From assembly GCF_023065955.2 (NCBI RefSeq), contig NW_026622797.1, forward strand, positions 54,867,689 to 54,931,688: 64,000 bases of DNA, written 5' to 3'. Below, piece by piece: positions 1 to 11,757 of this stretch. Numbering within the stretch: the first letter of the stretch is position 1; each line of letters begins with the position of its first letter. Source of the stretch: Ursus arctos. Lineage: Eukaryota; Chordata; Mammalia; Carnivora; Ursidae. The position numbers and the translations under genes are program-made. The notes under the pieces were generated by a model. That model was not told where the DNA came from. It saw only the letters and a list, made by a program, of their open reading frames with translations, and did not search any database.

Positions 1-660
1 ATTGCCTCATATTGCTATATCCAGTTCACATGGTAGGCAGAAATGTTGATATCCTGCCCATTTTCATCAGGCATGAACATTTTAGTGTGAATAGACAGCC
101 TCTACCTACCAATACTTCCATATCTAGACTTGTAGGCTTTTTCTGGAATGCGAAGATATTTCTGCTCACACCTAGGACAGGAAGAAGTGCCTGGGAATTA
201 ACACCTCTGTGTCGCAGAGGTGAAATAGTTCTGCATTATGAGTTTGACTCCATTTCCCAGTCTCCCCATTAGATTAATATCTAGTCAGCTATTCTTATAG
301 CACCCTTATTTGCACCCTTTGGTGCCTGAATTTCCTTCACTCTAGGACTTCCCTAATTCCCTACCAGAGTACCTTCCACCTATCAAATCACTGCCCTTGA
401 ATCTTTGTATTTTATACTTTTCAGATAAATTATTTGCACTTACATATTTTCTTAGGTACCCAAACATACAACAACAACAATGAAATATGGTTATCTGTCT
501 GTTCTCCTTTTTGAAGTAGGAAGACTCATTAAAAGGATCTTAATTTTTGAAGATTCATTAAGAGGTTCTCAATATTCCCATTCTGTTTAAAGCCAACATG
601 AGGAAAATTTTCCTTGGAGCATTTTCTCCTTTAAGCAATTACTTGAGAGCTGTGTCAGCA
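1..660. other. Unassigned sequence, no gene seen
   Basis: No repeat family is recognised with confidence here. A plus-strand reading frame of 86 codons at 12-272 has no recognisable domain, no upstream promoter signal that I can see and ordinary base composition, so I treat it as chance. The stretch is moderately AT-rich and could include very old, decayed repeats. Confidence 0.4.
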
Positions 661-663
661 TTT

Positions 664-1286
664 ATTACTGTTGTAACAAATTCCAACAAATGTAGTGGCT
701 TAAAAAAAAAAAAACAACAAATTTATTATATCACAATTCAGTAGGTCAGAAGTCTGTGTCCCTGTCACTTAACTGGTTCCTCTTCTCTAGGTATTATAAA
801 ACTAATTTCAAGGTGTCTGGAGACCTGTGTTCCTTTCTGGAGGCTCAGGGGATGAATCTGCTTCCAGCTCATTCAGTTGGTTAGCCAAATTCAGCAATTC
901 GTGACTTTAGGAATGAGTTCTCATTTCTTTACTGGTTGTCAGTAGTAGGTTGTTCTCAGATTCCAGAGGAAGTCTTCATGCTGTAGTCTGTGGCCCCTTT
1001 CATCCTCCAAACTAGCAATGGAGGTTTGAGGCCTAACTCTGTGAATCTCACTAACTTCCTTTTCTCCTGCATCCGTGTCACACATTCAGAGAGGTTTCTC
1101 TGCTTTAAGGGTTCAAGTGAGTAGATTCGTTCCACCTGGATAATCCAGAATAATTGCTCTATTTTAAGGTTTGAAGCCTTAGTTTAGTCAGTAAAATCGT
1201 TTCACAGATGTATATTGGTGTGTAATTGAATAACTAGAGGAGAGGAATGTTGGCAGGACATCTTGGAATTCTGCCTACCATAGGAG
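664..1286 (-). mobile_element. LTR relic, MaLR-like, minus strand
   Basis: Read on the minus strand the element opens near 1286 with TGGTAGGCAGAATTC and ends near 664 with a TTTAAGCCACTA-like block followed by a GTTACAACAG-like end, an arrangement I know from ancient mammalian LTRs. A 'GGATTATCC' block near 1140 also fits. The A-run at 701-714 lies inside it. It is strongly diverged, has no coding capacity, and the exact family is uncertain. Confidence 0.5.
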
Positions 1287-1954
1287 GCCTACAGTTTATT
1301 TGCCCTTACTGTCCTTGAACATTTCAAGCCGCAAGGAAGTACAACTATGAAAGCGAACTTCTAGGTAGTAATACCAACTGCTAGGTCTCTTAACTACAGC
1401 CAGAGGGTGGTAGCCAATTGTAGGTCTGTATCCTTACACAATCTTTCTTGGAGGAATGGTGTATTTTCCATTACCATTCATACTTCTACATCATGATTGT
1501 TATAATCATCACAAACTTATACTAACGCTACAATTTTTAGTCATTAATTTTGAGTATGTGAGGTAGATTCAGTAAGAGAAAATAAACAAATACAACAATA
1601 ACAACAAAAACAATAGAGTATGCTCCTAAGGAAAATGACAAAATTTACTAAAAATTGCAGGTGATGTTACCTCCTTCAAGCTCCAACTATAGAGTAAGAT
1701 CAGGTATAGAACTTTATGTAACAGAAGCAATCATTTCTGGAAGCCAAGGACACTTTTTAGTCATTTGCCTTTGTTGGATGCAGGGATGAAACAGTTGGGC
1801 CTCTGTAAGGTATCCAACTCCTCAGACTTACTCTGAAAAGAACTAGTTTATAACTCAATCTCTCTAAATTTTGAGTGTTCAATCTAATTAAAAGTTTTAG
1901 TGGTATTTACTGTCATTGTATTACTTCACAGCAAAAAAAAAAGTTTTCATTTTT
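1287..1954. other. Unassigned sequence, no gene seen
   Basis: AT-rich spacer between the LTR relic and the L1M fragment. An (ACAACA)-rich patch near 1590-1615 is low-complexity. I see no open frame of interest. Confidence 0.4.
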
Positions 1955-2560
1955 CTATTTTTATTAATGGTGGTAAATTATACATAAATAAAATTTACCA
2001 TTTCAACAATTTTTAAATACACAGTTCAGTGGCGTTAAGTGCATTTGCATTGTTGTACCACTATCACCACCATCCATCTCCAGAACTTCATCTTCTAAAA
2101 CTGAAATTCCATATCCGTTAGACAATAATTCATGATTCTCCCCTCCCCTCAGCCCCTGGTGATCACCATTTCATATGGTTTCTCTATGAATTTCACTACT
2201 CTGGGTACTTCATATAATGGCTAAAATACGGTATTTGTCCTTTTATGATGGCTTACTTCACTAAGTGTAATGTCTTCAAGCTTCATTCATGTGGGATGTG
2301 CAGGATTCCCATCCCATTTAAGACTCAATAATACATGATCGTATGTATAGATCACATTTTGTTTATTCATCTGTTTGTGGATGCCTGAGTTGCTTCCCAG
2401 CTTCTGCTATTGTGAATAATGCTGTTGTGAACATGGATGTACAAATAATTTCTTTGAGTACCTACTTTCAATTCTTTTGGGTATTCAGCCTTAAGTGGAT
2501 TTGCTAGGTCATGTAGCAATTCTGTGTTTAATTTTTTGAGTAACCAGGTAGGATTGAGAA
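1955..2560 (-). mobile_element. L1M LINE 3' end, minus strand
   Basis: On the plus strand this is the reverse complement of an old L1 tail. Recognisable blocks are the 'acacagttcagtggcgtta' segment near 2020, the 'ccatccatctccagaac' segment near 2070, the 'tttgtccttttatgatgg' segment near 2235 and the 'gctattgtgaataatgctg' segment near 2405. These mark the L1 3'UTR and the last part of ORF2. The copy is 5'-truncated and heavily mutated; the minus-strand 72-codon frame at 2367-2585 is a shadow of dead ORF2. Confidence 0.85.
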
Positions 2561-4227
2561 AGGCTGATAAAATAAAACCAATCACACATATACCTCCACC
2601 CTCACCATGCTCTTTTATGTGTCAGGATATTTGTTTATCATGTTTCTTTTGCTTATATTCCTCAAATCAGAAATCCGGGCATATTTAGCTAGACTTCGGT
2701 TTAGTGCTAGGGTGCTTACATACTTCTAGCTCAGCTCCATTACCAAGTCCGCCTTTTGGTTTAAAAGTACTGTCAGTTTGTAACCAGAAGATAAAGGGCA
2801 AAAGTCTCATGCGAGGACATGGATGGTGTCTAATGATTCAGATTAGGAGACTGTATTAATATTTTTACAGACAAGGTTTATGGCAGTAAACATTACAATA
2901 TATTTTTGTTGAATAAAAATCTTAAGTATTTATATTGGTATGCACTTGGTGTCTATAGATTTTTTTATGCCATTATATACCTATGCCATTTGTATCTAAT
3001 TTGTACCAGCTTAGAATTACATAAACATATGCACATTGGTATTTCAAGTAAGAAAAAAATGAATACGTTCCTTTTAAAATCACTCAGTTTAATTTTTTAA
3101 TCAAAGCATTGGGTATGTACCATAACTCTAAAATAAATCTTTGGGACATGTAGCTATTATCACATTATAACTCAAGATGTGTGCCTTGAGAATATTTTTC
3201 ATGATTCATTTATAATTAATGCCTTTGAACATTTCCCATATAATGATGATTTAACATTCTAAGATATTGAAACCAGTCAATATGATTTTACCTCATAATA
3301 CTCAACTAGTTCTATGAAAATGCAAATTAAAGATCAGAGTATTAGGCAAATCAAATTTGCATGCATATGGTGTATATACATAAAATGATTCAGAATATTG
3401 GATATCATTACCCACTCATTATACTCATAGACCATAATAAGGAACAAGAGGAATTTGCCACATAAAAGACATTAACAAAATGGAAAATTTTACAGGCATA
3501 CAATTTATATTCTAAGCCCTAACATGGACCTGAATGCCAAAATTGATATAGCTAAGAAAATAAAGGTAAAAGCAACATTTCTTTCAGCATTCTGAAGAAT
3601 ATCTCTACAGGGAATAAAGCTAATGAGGTTGGATTTTATCTAGATCTCTTCAAAACGATGTGAAAATACACAATTTTTTTTCTATTTAAACATTAGGAGA
3701 ACTCACTAAAGTGAATATAACCATACAGTATAGTACTATCAATGACCATTCTTCCTTACTAAATGCTAAATATATGTAGTTAATATCTACGTATTGGAAT
3801 ATCAAGCCTAAGTTTCTAGTATTTGTCAGACGAATCTCTGATAGATTTGAAAAACCTGACTTCAAACCTTCAAGCTGAATAGTGAAATTCAAAGCATATA
3901 TTCAGGAGGCCAGACATTCCACTCATGTTATTAGCTAAATTGGTATTGGGTCATAAAAATAGAAATTAATAACTGATTTATATTTTTGCATGTCCACATG
4001 GACATTGTAACTGGGATCAGAAGCAGTACTCATTCAGAGTTGGAAATAACAACAATTAAAGCTATGTGTACTTGCAAAGTGAAACATCTGATCAAACATC
4101 CTGGTAATATTTGTGTTTATTTTACTCTAGCTCAAATATGTGAGTATCTGCAAACATGTAGATTTCCTAATACCTTAATTTTGATACATCTTTGAAACTA
4201 GGGTACATTTCTTTTAAAAGACTTGAT

Positions 4228-4267
<40 letters not shown>

Positions 4268-5240
4268 TAGTAGATGTATAGAATGAATCTAATGCTTTCT
4301 TAAAAAAATCACCACTGTAAAGATAAATCATTAACTGGTTTACTTTGTATGTCATGATCTATCAAGTTCTTGAAATTAAATGCCCCTGAGGTTTTCTGCC
4401 TCTATGATTTTCAATTTAATATACACATATATATGTAGTTGTATATGTGAATAAAGCACAGTTGTGATTTTGAACTTTTAATGTGTTTGTAGGAGTGGAA
4501 GCAGAGGTAGGAGATGGAAAAGCATAGCAGGAAGAGGAATGGCTATTGGACAAGAATATGAAAATGGCGCTCTATTAAATTTTGAGTAAATACATATTTT
4601 TACCTACAGATTAAGCAACTAGAATAATTGTATTTATGTGAAATCCTTCTGGAGATAGTCTCCTGATTACTAAGAAATTAATTGAGTTGATACCATGGCG
4701 TATGGTGATAAAATTAAAATTTTTCAAGCTTCCAGAAATCTCTGCTTATTCCACTGAAATAAACCTGCAGCCTGTTTAAGGGGTAACAAAATATTTTGAT
4801 GAAATTATTAAAACTGTGATTAAGTTAAATGTAATTTGACTTCTTACTCTTTTCAGAGCACTTTTTTTAACTTTTCAATTGAAGATTTCAGAAATTAAAC
4901 TCATATATTGATAGTTTTCCTATTTGTTCTTTTCTCATTTTCATTCACCCAAATATTTATTTTTCTTAGCCAGTTTCCAACGTAAAACATGTATTTTTGA
5001 CTGTGTCCATGTGCTACCTAGTGTTTTAATTGTTGTGGTAATTAAAGTAAAATTTAAAAAATCCGTGCATTCTAATCAGGTTAGACAGCCACTGAATATA
5101 ATAAATTTTTGACTTATATAATAAGTTAAAAAGAGACAAGGGTTAACAAAACCCACAAAAACAAAAACAAAAAAAAACCAAAAAACCAAAAAAAAACCCC
5201 AAAAAACCTAAAGAGTAGGGGGTAGGTAAGAAGTACCACT
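2561..5240. other. Unassigned AT-rich sequence with one microsatellite
   Basis: About 2.7 kb with no recognised gene and no repeat I can name with confidence, apart from the CA microsatellite listed separately. Short open frames (60-70 codons at 2906, 3686, 3986 and 4924) have no domain signature. An A/C-rich low-complexity patch occupies about 5145-5212. Very old repeats may be hidden here. Confidence 0.4.
4230..4265. repeat. (CA)n microsatellite
   Basis: About 17 uninterrupted CA units, directly visible. The run of valine and cysteine codons in the opposite-strand frame at 4167-4355 is an artefact of this repeat. Confidence 0.97.
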
Positions 5241-5724
5241 TTAGAATGTTAACTAGGGCAGTCAGGATAGACCACCAAAAGAAAGTGTCAAATGTGCATA
5301 AACTTGAAGGAGTGATGGAGCAAGATAAACAGACACCTGAAGGAAGGTATTTCCAAGCAGAGCAAGAAGCCAGTACAAAAATCCTTAAGACTGGAACATA
5401 AATATATGTTAGAGAAACTCAAGGAGGTCTTGTGTCACAAGTGTACTGTGAAAGGAAAGGAGAGTGGTAGAAGCTGGCTTTGGTAAGGAAACTGGGAGCT
5501 GGTTAATGTGCTCACATGTCAGTGTAAATACATTGGCCCTTGCAGACCTTGCCAGGGTTTTTGTACAAAAGAATGCTATGATCTCTTTATATGTTAAAAT
5601 AATTACTTTGTTAGACTGGCTGAGAGTAGAGTATATGGGTCCAAAGGTGGAAGCACAGAGATTAATTAAAAGGCTTTTGGAACAAGGCTTAGGACTCCTG
5701 CGGTAAAGTCCCCATGTGATGCGT

Positions 5725-6090
5725 GCACACTTTCTTTCCTTCTGGGATTTCACCAGCTTGGTGCTGTGCTGTAGTTGGTCCTCACTACGCAGCCGCCTCC
5801 GGGTTGGGCCCTGCTGAAGTTGAGCAAGGAGGCCATTCAGAGGCTGCAGCGGCTCCAGGGTGGTTGATTTGCTATTTACTGGGGATTTATTCCTCTCGTG
5901 TTTTACCTGGACTACTTTGGGAACAAAAGATTTGGGTTATCTGGATTTGGAAGCCATCAAGGAACAGGAACAACATGGAAGGTGCATGCCCTAACGGGTA
6001 TGAGAGATGGGATATATTTAAGACATTCACCAGTTCACAGGGCTCTTCACAGATACAGTCAAGTCAGACTAATGTTAAAAAAAAAAAAAA
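5725..6090 (+). pseudogene. TOMM7P: TOMM7 processed pseudogene
   Basis: TOMM7 encodes the small Tom7 subunit of the mitochondrial outer-membrane translocase, which modulates stability of the TOM complex. This is an intronless retrocopy. The start codon is mutated to CTG at 5811-5813. The following codons read L-K-L-S-K-E-A with the residues of the Tom7 N-terminus, then Q-R-L-Q. An in-frame TGA stands at 5865-5867. After it the segment FAIYWGFIPLVFYLG (5868-5911) matches the Tom7 membrane-anchor region. About 50 bases encoding the C-terminal GADPGMPEP region are missing just after 5911, and the sequence resumes at the last Leu-Trp-Gly codons and 3'UTR. A run of 14 A at 6077-6090 is the fossil poly(A) tail. 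No clear target-site duplication was found and the 5' boundary is uncertain. The open frame at 5723-6223 spans this retrocopy in the wrong frame and is not a gene. Confidence 0.85.
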
Positions 6091-7313
6091 GTGTTTTACA
6101 AAAATCCAGAAGAGACCTTGTATTGGATTGGAGCAAGGTGTTAGCAGTGTTGTTCAGGAGAAGAACTTGGATTCTGTAGATATTTTGAAGATCAGTGGAA
6201 TTTTCAGATGGATTTTATGTTGAATGTGAAAAAAAGAAGGCAAGGATGACAATACATTTTGGTCTAAGCAATCGGACAAATGGAGTTGCATTAATTGTAG
6301 GTAGAGCAGAGTGAGAGCAAACACTGGGATTTGGCTTTAGTCATGTTAAATTGGATAATAGTACAATATTTTGATACTACTTAAAGGTAGACTAATTTTA
6401 TTATGGAGGTAGTTCAACATATGATTTTGAAGTTGAAAGGAGAGGCTTGGTTATAAATCAAAGTAATTTGGAGTGTTATCATATGGATAGTATGTAAAAA
6501 ACAGAAACCATTGGAGTGAGGGCTGATAGAAGAGAAAAAAAGTCAAGGACTGATATCTGAGCCCTCCCATATTATGAATGTCATCACACTAAAATTAACC
6601 AACAAAGGAGATTAAGAATGAGCAGCAATAGGAGAAAAAAAAAAAAACACAACAGAAGAGTGAAGTGTACTGAAAGACAAGTGAAGAAACAGTGTGGGAG
6701 GATGAAGGGGTCGATTATGCCCTATGCTACTGAAAGATTCAAAATGAGAATTGATCATTGGATTTTGCAATGAGAATAGTATCAGTGACCCTTGTAAGGG
6801 CAGTTTTAGGGTAGTGGTGAGAGCAAAAGCCTGCTGAGAGTATTTGTTAAAGAGCAAACAGAGAGGAGGTATTGAATTCAGGGAATATAGAAAACCTGGT
6901 CAAAGTATGTAAAAAGGAAGGGGATGTGGGTGTTAAGGGTTTTTTTGTTTTTTTTTTTTTTTTAATTTTTTGTTTTTGTTTTTGCAATTGACAGAAAAAA
7001 ATAGATGAGTTGGGAGAAAGAAAGATTGCTTGAATTGTTTTTAGCAGATGATAAGATATAGGATCTATTGAACAATTGAAAATATTGGCCTTAGGAGTAT
7101 GGGAAATTAACGTACAGTGATGATAGAGAAAACAGCACGTGTCTAGGTGCTGGCAATGTCTAGGCTTAATGGAGGGAGATAATACTCTTTTTAAAGATTG
7201 ATTCAATTTTCTAATCAGATTAAGAATCAAGGTCATCATTTAAGAATCAGGATGGGCTGGGCCATTTTGCCTGTTAGAGGAAAAAAGAGAAGATTGTACA
7301 TAATAGTCTAGAA

Positions 7314-7481
7314 CAGGGATGGGCAAACTGCAGGCCATGTTGCCTGTTTTTGGTAAATGAAGTTATATTGGCACACAGCCATGCCTATGCTTTAGTTGAG
7401 CAGTTATGACAAAGACCATATATTTCATAAAGAATAAGATATTCAGTATCTGGTCTTCGTGGAAAAGCTTGCTGACCCCTG
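7314..7481. mobile_element. hAT-type MITE with 8-bp target duplication
   Basis: A 168-bp non-autonomous DNA transposon. Its ends are inverted repeats (CAGGGATGGGCAAAC on the left, GCTGACCCCTG on the right), flanked by a perfect 8-bp direct repeat GTCTAGAA at 7306-7313 and 7482-7489. An 8-bp duplication and CAGGGG-like ends are the hallmark of hAT (Charlie-type) elements. It carries no transposase. It landed inside the L2 relic. Confidence 0.88.
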
Positions 7482-7973
7482 GTCTAGAAAGTTAAAGAGA
7501 AAGTAGATCAAGATAATCAGCATCAAGGCCATTCTAGAATTCGACGTGAGAATGGCCCACATGGCTGCAGATATTTTTCAGGACTCATTTGCCTTTACAG
7601 GTGCACATGTAGAGTAGAGGGAGAATTGGATTTAACCAGGACAGTGTTTACGCCAGTAATACAATGAAGGAAGAGAAGGACAAGAAAGGATCAAATGATT
7701 AACCACGTTACAGGATGTTACAGGGAACGTTCACCTAATAATTCATCAGGCTGCATATATATGGCATGTATATTCCAGTGTGCATGTTACAATTCAGTAA
7801 AAAGCTAAAAACAGTTAAACATGGATTTTAAGTTGGGAAAAGAGGGCAAGAAGGAAATCAGGGAGATGAGGACTGTATGATCAATAGGTCTAGGTTACAG
7901 TGGGTTGAAAAATTGTTAGAGATTGTATAATAAAAGAAATGTGTTGGAAAGATAGGGGTTGTAGATATTGTGT

Positions 7974-8372
7974 GTGTTAGTTTGCTAGGGCTGCCTTAAA
8001 AATACCCCAGACTGGGTGGCTTAAACAATAAAAATTTATTTCACAGTTCTGGTGGCTTAAAAGTCCAAGATCAAATTTTTGACAGGGTTGGTTTTATTCT
8101 GAGGCCTCTCTCCTAGGGCTGCAGATGGCCATCTTCTTCCTCTGTTTTTACATGGTCTTTTGTCTGAGAACACAAATGTCTATGTCCTAATCTCTTTTTG
8201 TAAAGACATCATCATAGTGGTTTTAAGGACCACCTATATGGCCTCATTTTACCTTAATTCCCCTTTTAAAGGCTCTTTCTCCAAATACGGTATATTGTGA
8301 GGTACTGTGGGCTAGGAGTTCAAGATATGAATTTGGGGTAGGAGTGGCATAGTTCATTCGATAACAATGTGG
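7974..8372 (-). mobile_element. MLT1 LTR (ERVL-MaLR), minus strand
   Basis: On the plus strand it starts with the reverse complement of the MLT1 3' end ('gtttgctagggctgcctta', 'agactgggtggcttaaaca', 'tttcacagttctgg') and finishes near 8372 with the reverse complement of the 5' end. A solo LTR without internal region, inserted in the L2 relic. MLT1 elements are ancient and inactive. Confidence 0.88.
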
Positions 8373-8869
8373 GATGCTTGAAATTAAGATTGGAGGAAAA
8401 TTACTGTGTAATAGCAAGGTCTAGGACATGACTATGGCAGAGAATAGCTGAGGTAGTGTGCAAGGCAAGATCACTGGAAGAGAAGTGTTCAAGTAATGAT
8501 TATCTTTGTGTATAATTATATTACCTAAAATTAATACAGGAGCAGTGTTGGAGGAATTGACAGTAGGCAGGAAGCTAAAATATAAGTGGGGATGAGCTGA
8601 GAGTGTAGAAGAAAAGAACCACTGAGGTGTAGTAATATGGACCAGTGACATGGAATTCAGTATTATTTGCTTTCGAAAGTAAAGAAGGGAGAATGATCTG
8701 AGAGCAACAATGGAATGCAAAGAGGACACTTAGCACCAACTCCAGGACCGTTAATATATGGATTATGGTAGAAAAATGGTTCACCTGTTAAGAGGGCTAC
8801 AAGTGGCAAGATTAAGAGAAGTCATTTACTGAAAGGTGATGGAAATAATCAGAGAAGTGACTGAGGATT

Positions 8870-8982
8870 TAATGTTGTCGAGATGTAGAAATACTGTAGT
8901 AACACTCTAAATACATATATGTGTACATATATACATGCATATACCCAAATATGCAGAACATATAGACACACCAGACATGTGG

Positions 8983-9023
<41 letters not shown>

Positions 9024-9446
9024 GTTTGTACCTGTGAGCCCGAATGGACACTTTCCCAAAATATCTTACATACATCCCTGTTGTAATTGAATAGTGTAGT
9101 TAAAGAGCTTCAAGACGGATATTAACTATGCGGTAGTTTTACAACTCCAGAAGATCCTGAGGTGAGTTGGCATAGAAGGACACTTTCCAGAGAAGTCTAT
9201 TATAGCTTTTTGTTTCTTCCTACTCTTTCCCCTTGTGTTTCTGTTACTTCACACGCATGCCACCTCAATGCTAACCTGCTGTCAAATGTAGCCTCCCTCC
9301 CCACTTTTTAAATGTAAGGAAAAACTAAAATTTAGAAAGTTAAAAATAGAGAACAGATGACCACATCTTGGAATTGGGACAAATTCAGGAACAACTCAGA
9401 ACCAGCCCAGACCTTGTCATGGTAAGTGAAGTGCAAAAGGATTGTT
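8870..9446. other. Spacer with CA microsatellite, no gene
   Basis: Right flank of the L2 relic. It contains a TA/CA-rich tract (8915-8960) and the CA repeat listed separately. The remaining 400 bases show no recognisable gene or repeat. Confidence 0.4.
8985..9020. repeat. (CA)n microsatellite
   Basis: About 18 CA units, directly visible, immediately after a TA/CA-rich imperfect tract. Confidence 0.97.
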
Positions 9447-9449
9447 GAA

Positions 9450-9481
<32 letters not shown>

Positions 9482-9680
9482 TATTTATTCATTCATTCAT
9501 TCATTTATTTTTTAAAGATTTTATCTGAGAGAGAGAGCACAAGCAGGGAGGAAGGTCAGAGGGAGAAGGAGAAACAGACCCCCGGCTGAGCAGGGAGCCT
9601 GACATGGGCCTCGATCCCAGGACCCTGAGATCATGACCTGAGCCTCAGCCACTTAACTGACTGAGCCACCCAGGTGCCCC
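9447..9680 (-). mobile_element. SINEC tRNA-Lys SINE, minus strand, with expanded tail
   Basis: Reverse complement of a carnivore SINE: tail block 'taaagattttatctgagag' near 9513 and head 'gagccacccaggtgcccc' at 9663-9680. The tail side has grown into (CTTG)n at 9451-9480 followed by (ATTC)n at 9487-9503, showing that the SINE tail seeded tetranucleotide repeats. A short GAAGC direct repeat flanks it. Confidence 0.93.
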
Positions 9681-9684
9681 GAAG

Positions 9685-10270
9685 CATTTTTTATTTTGTC
9701 ATACATTTTAATTTTGCTTTCCTTCTGTTCATTATGAAGTTTTTAGATCTCGGTTGCTTGAGTTTGCAATTTGCCCCCTAGGTACTATTTAAACCAAAAC
9801 CAATAAAATCATAAATTAATATCTGTGCTCTAAAAATAGCATGAGTGAAGTGAATTGTCTCTTTTCAAATCAAAGCAGTTATTTGTTACAGAATTTATAC
9901 AAAGCATGAGAAAGAAGAAAAACAAAGGGGAATATTTCAAATAAGGAAAAATTATAATTCGTATTTCAGTTAAATTGTTCTGAGGAAACAGTAGGGATAT
10001 TTTATAGCACCTCTTTACAGAGGTTTTTAAGGCTATAAATTGTTGCTTAATACACCAAAATATAATTATTTGAGATGGCCGAGAGTATTTTTCTCTTATT
10101 TCTTAAATATTCTATTATAAAAAATGCTTATGATAAGGATATATATATTTTATACCTAAAATCAATACATGTTGTCTTAAGAGTATAATCTTAACATTGT
10201 AGATTTTATTTAAAACCACAATTGTGTGACATGTTATAAGGAGAAATCTAGTTGAGACTGTTAAATATAA
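9685..10270. other. Unassigned AT-rich sequence
   Basis: No gene, domain or repeat family recognised. High A+T with short homopolymer runs. Confidence 0.4.
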
Positions 10271-10283
10271 GTTCTCAGCAAAA

Positions 10284-10482
10284 ATTTTTTTTTAAAAGAT
10301 TTTATTTATTCATTCGATAGAGATAGAGACAGCCAGCGAGAGAGGGAACACAAGCAGGGGGAGTGGGAGAGGAAGAAGCAGGCTTACAGCGAAGGAGCCT
10401 GATGTGGGGCTCGATCCCAGAACGCCGGGATCACGCCCTGAGCCGAAGGCAGACACTTAACTGCTGTGCCACCCAGGCGCCC
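10284..10482 (-). mobile_element. SINEC SINE, young subtype, minus strand
   Basis: Reverse complement of the young subtype: 'gagagagggaacacaagcag' body and 'tgtgccacccaggcgcccc' head. A direct repeat CTCAGCAAAA flanks it at 10274-10283 and 10483-10492. The reading frames across 10363-10737 derive from this SINE and the adjacent L1 end. Confidence 0.95.
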
Positions 10483-10514
10483 CTCAGCAAAATTTTTTTT
10501 TATCATCAGATTCC

Positions 10515-10910
10515 CTTTTATTTTTTTTTTTATAATTTTTATTGTTATATTAGTCACCATACAGTACATCCCCAGTTTTTGATGCAATGTTCCATGATTC
10601 ATTGTTTTGCGTATAACACCCAGTGCTCCATGCAATATGTGCCCTCCTTAATACCTATCACTGGCCTATCCCAATCCCCCAGCCCCTTCCCCTCTGAAGC
10701 CCTCAGTTTGTTTCCCAGAGTCCACAGTCTCTCATGATTCATTCCCCCTTCTGTTTACCCCCCCTTCATTCTTCCCTTCCTTCTCCTACCAATCTTCCTA
10801 TTTCTTATGTTCCATAAATGAATGAAACCATATGATAATTGTCTTTCTCTGTTTGACTTATTTCACTTAGCATTATCTCCTCCAGTCGTGTCCACATTGC
10901 TGCAAAATTT
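10515..10910 (-). mobile_element. Young carnivore L1 3' end, minus strand
   Basis: A 5'-truncated L1 of about 0.4 kb. The plus strand starts with the T-run (reverse of the poly(A) tail), then the reverse complement of the L1 3'UTR ('gtcaccatacagtacatccc', 'cagtgctccatgcaatatg') and stops near 10910 in the region encoding the ORF2 C-terminus. It is nearly identical to the plus-strand copy at 37793-38134, so both belong to one recent subfamily. Confidence 0.92.
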
Positions 10911-10914
10911 TAAC

Positions 10915-11300
10915 TTCTTTGACAATTTGTATCTTTCAACTGAGTAACCAGCACTCTAAATTTTTTCCCTTGTTTGTTTTCTTGATGTGAACCACATGAA
11001 CTGGTTTGCTCAATTTTCCTATGTTTTTATGTCTCAACACAGAAGCAGGCAGTCTTGTGAAAGTACAGATGTTCTCAAATAATCATGTTCCAGAGATGTG
11101 GAGAATGGAGAATCTCAGTGGATTTGAAATATTTTCTAAAATTGGATCAGAAACTTTTATAGCACACTTTAGTCTTCTGAAGTAGGAGCTTAAAGCATTG
11201 ATAATAATCCACTTGTCTCCTATCTCGTTAAAATGGCAACATTCCTGTTGTGCTAAAATATATAACTTGCTTTGCTAAGCTGAAAAATTAATTGTTTGTT
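10915..11300. other. Unassigned sequence, no gene seen
   Basis: About 390 bases between the L1 end and the Tigger-like element with no recognised feature. Confidence 0.4.
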
Positions 11301-11305
11301 TTGTT

Positions 11306-11757
11306 TAAAAGAATATACTAGTCACCACTTATCCACAGGAGATATGTTCCAAGACCCCCCGTGGATGCCTCCTATACCATGTTTTTTTTCTGTATACACA
11401 TACCTGTGATAAAGTTTAATCTATAAATGAAGCACAGTAAGCAATTAATTACAATAACTAATAAAAAATAGAACAGTTATAACAATATATTATAATGTTG
11501 TGACTATGGTCCCTGTCTGTCTCAGAATATCCTGTACTGTACTCCCCCTTCTTATGATGAACCGTGATACGATGGTTCTGGGATGAGATAAAATGAGGTG
11601 AATGACTTAGGCATTGTGAAGTCGTGTGAGGCTACTCTTGACCTTCTCTGATGGTATGTCAGCAGGAGGATCATCTCAGAAGCTCAGTTTCTGAGATTTT
11701 GACTGTGGGTAACTGAAACTATGGCAAGCAAAACCACGGAAAAGAAGGACTAGTGCA
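11306..11757. mobile_element. Tigger-like (TcMar) non-autonomous DNA transposon
   Basis: Left end 'cacttatccacaggagat' with 'ttccaagacccccc' and right end 'aaaccacggaaaagaaggac' are inverted-repeat-like termini of the 'CCCTTATCCGCGGTTTCG' type seen in MER44/Tigger7-related elements. The interior blocks 'gataaagtttaatctataaa' and 'aggcattgtgaagtcgtg' fit the same family. It has no transposase and is mutated. Orientation and exact subfamily are uncertain. Confidence 0.72.

Larger units (their letters stand above)
5245..8880 (-). mobile_element. L2 (CR1-clade) LINE relic, minus strand, long
   Basis: A long fossil LINE read on the minus strand. Near 8410-8570 the endonuclease region shows a PVLILG...IHKD stretch matching the LLLGDFNIHVD-type motif of CR1/L2 endonucleases. 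Near 6690-6870 a stretch corresponds to the QSGF.HSTETAL..VTNDLL...LDLSAAFDTVDH reverse transcriptase core, with stops and frameshifts (a QAFALTTTLKL piece is legible). The catalytic YADD box near 6460 is destroyed. 5245-5700 corresponds to the region upstream of the 3' tail. It is interrupted by a TOMM7 retrocopy, a hAT MITE and an MLT1 LTR, listed separately. No activity is possible. The assignment rests on motif order and my recollection of the L2 consensus. Confidence 0.75.

Noticed and set aside
5811..5911. TOMM7 as a functional retrogene
   Set aside because: The start codon is lost, an in-frame stop lies 18 codons in, and the C-terminal coding part is deleted.
5723..6223. Longest open frame in the window (166 codons, plus strand)
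   Set aside because: It runs through the TOMM7 retrocopy in the wrong frame, its poly(A) tail (a lysine run) and the L2 relic beyond. It is not a gene.
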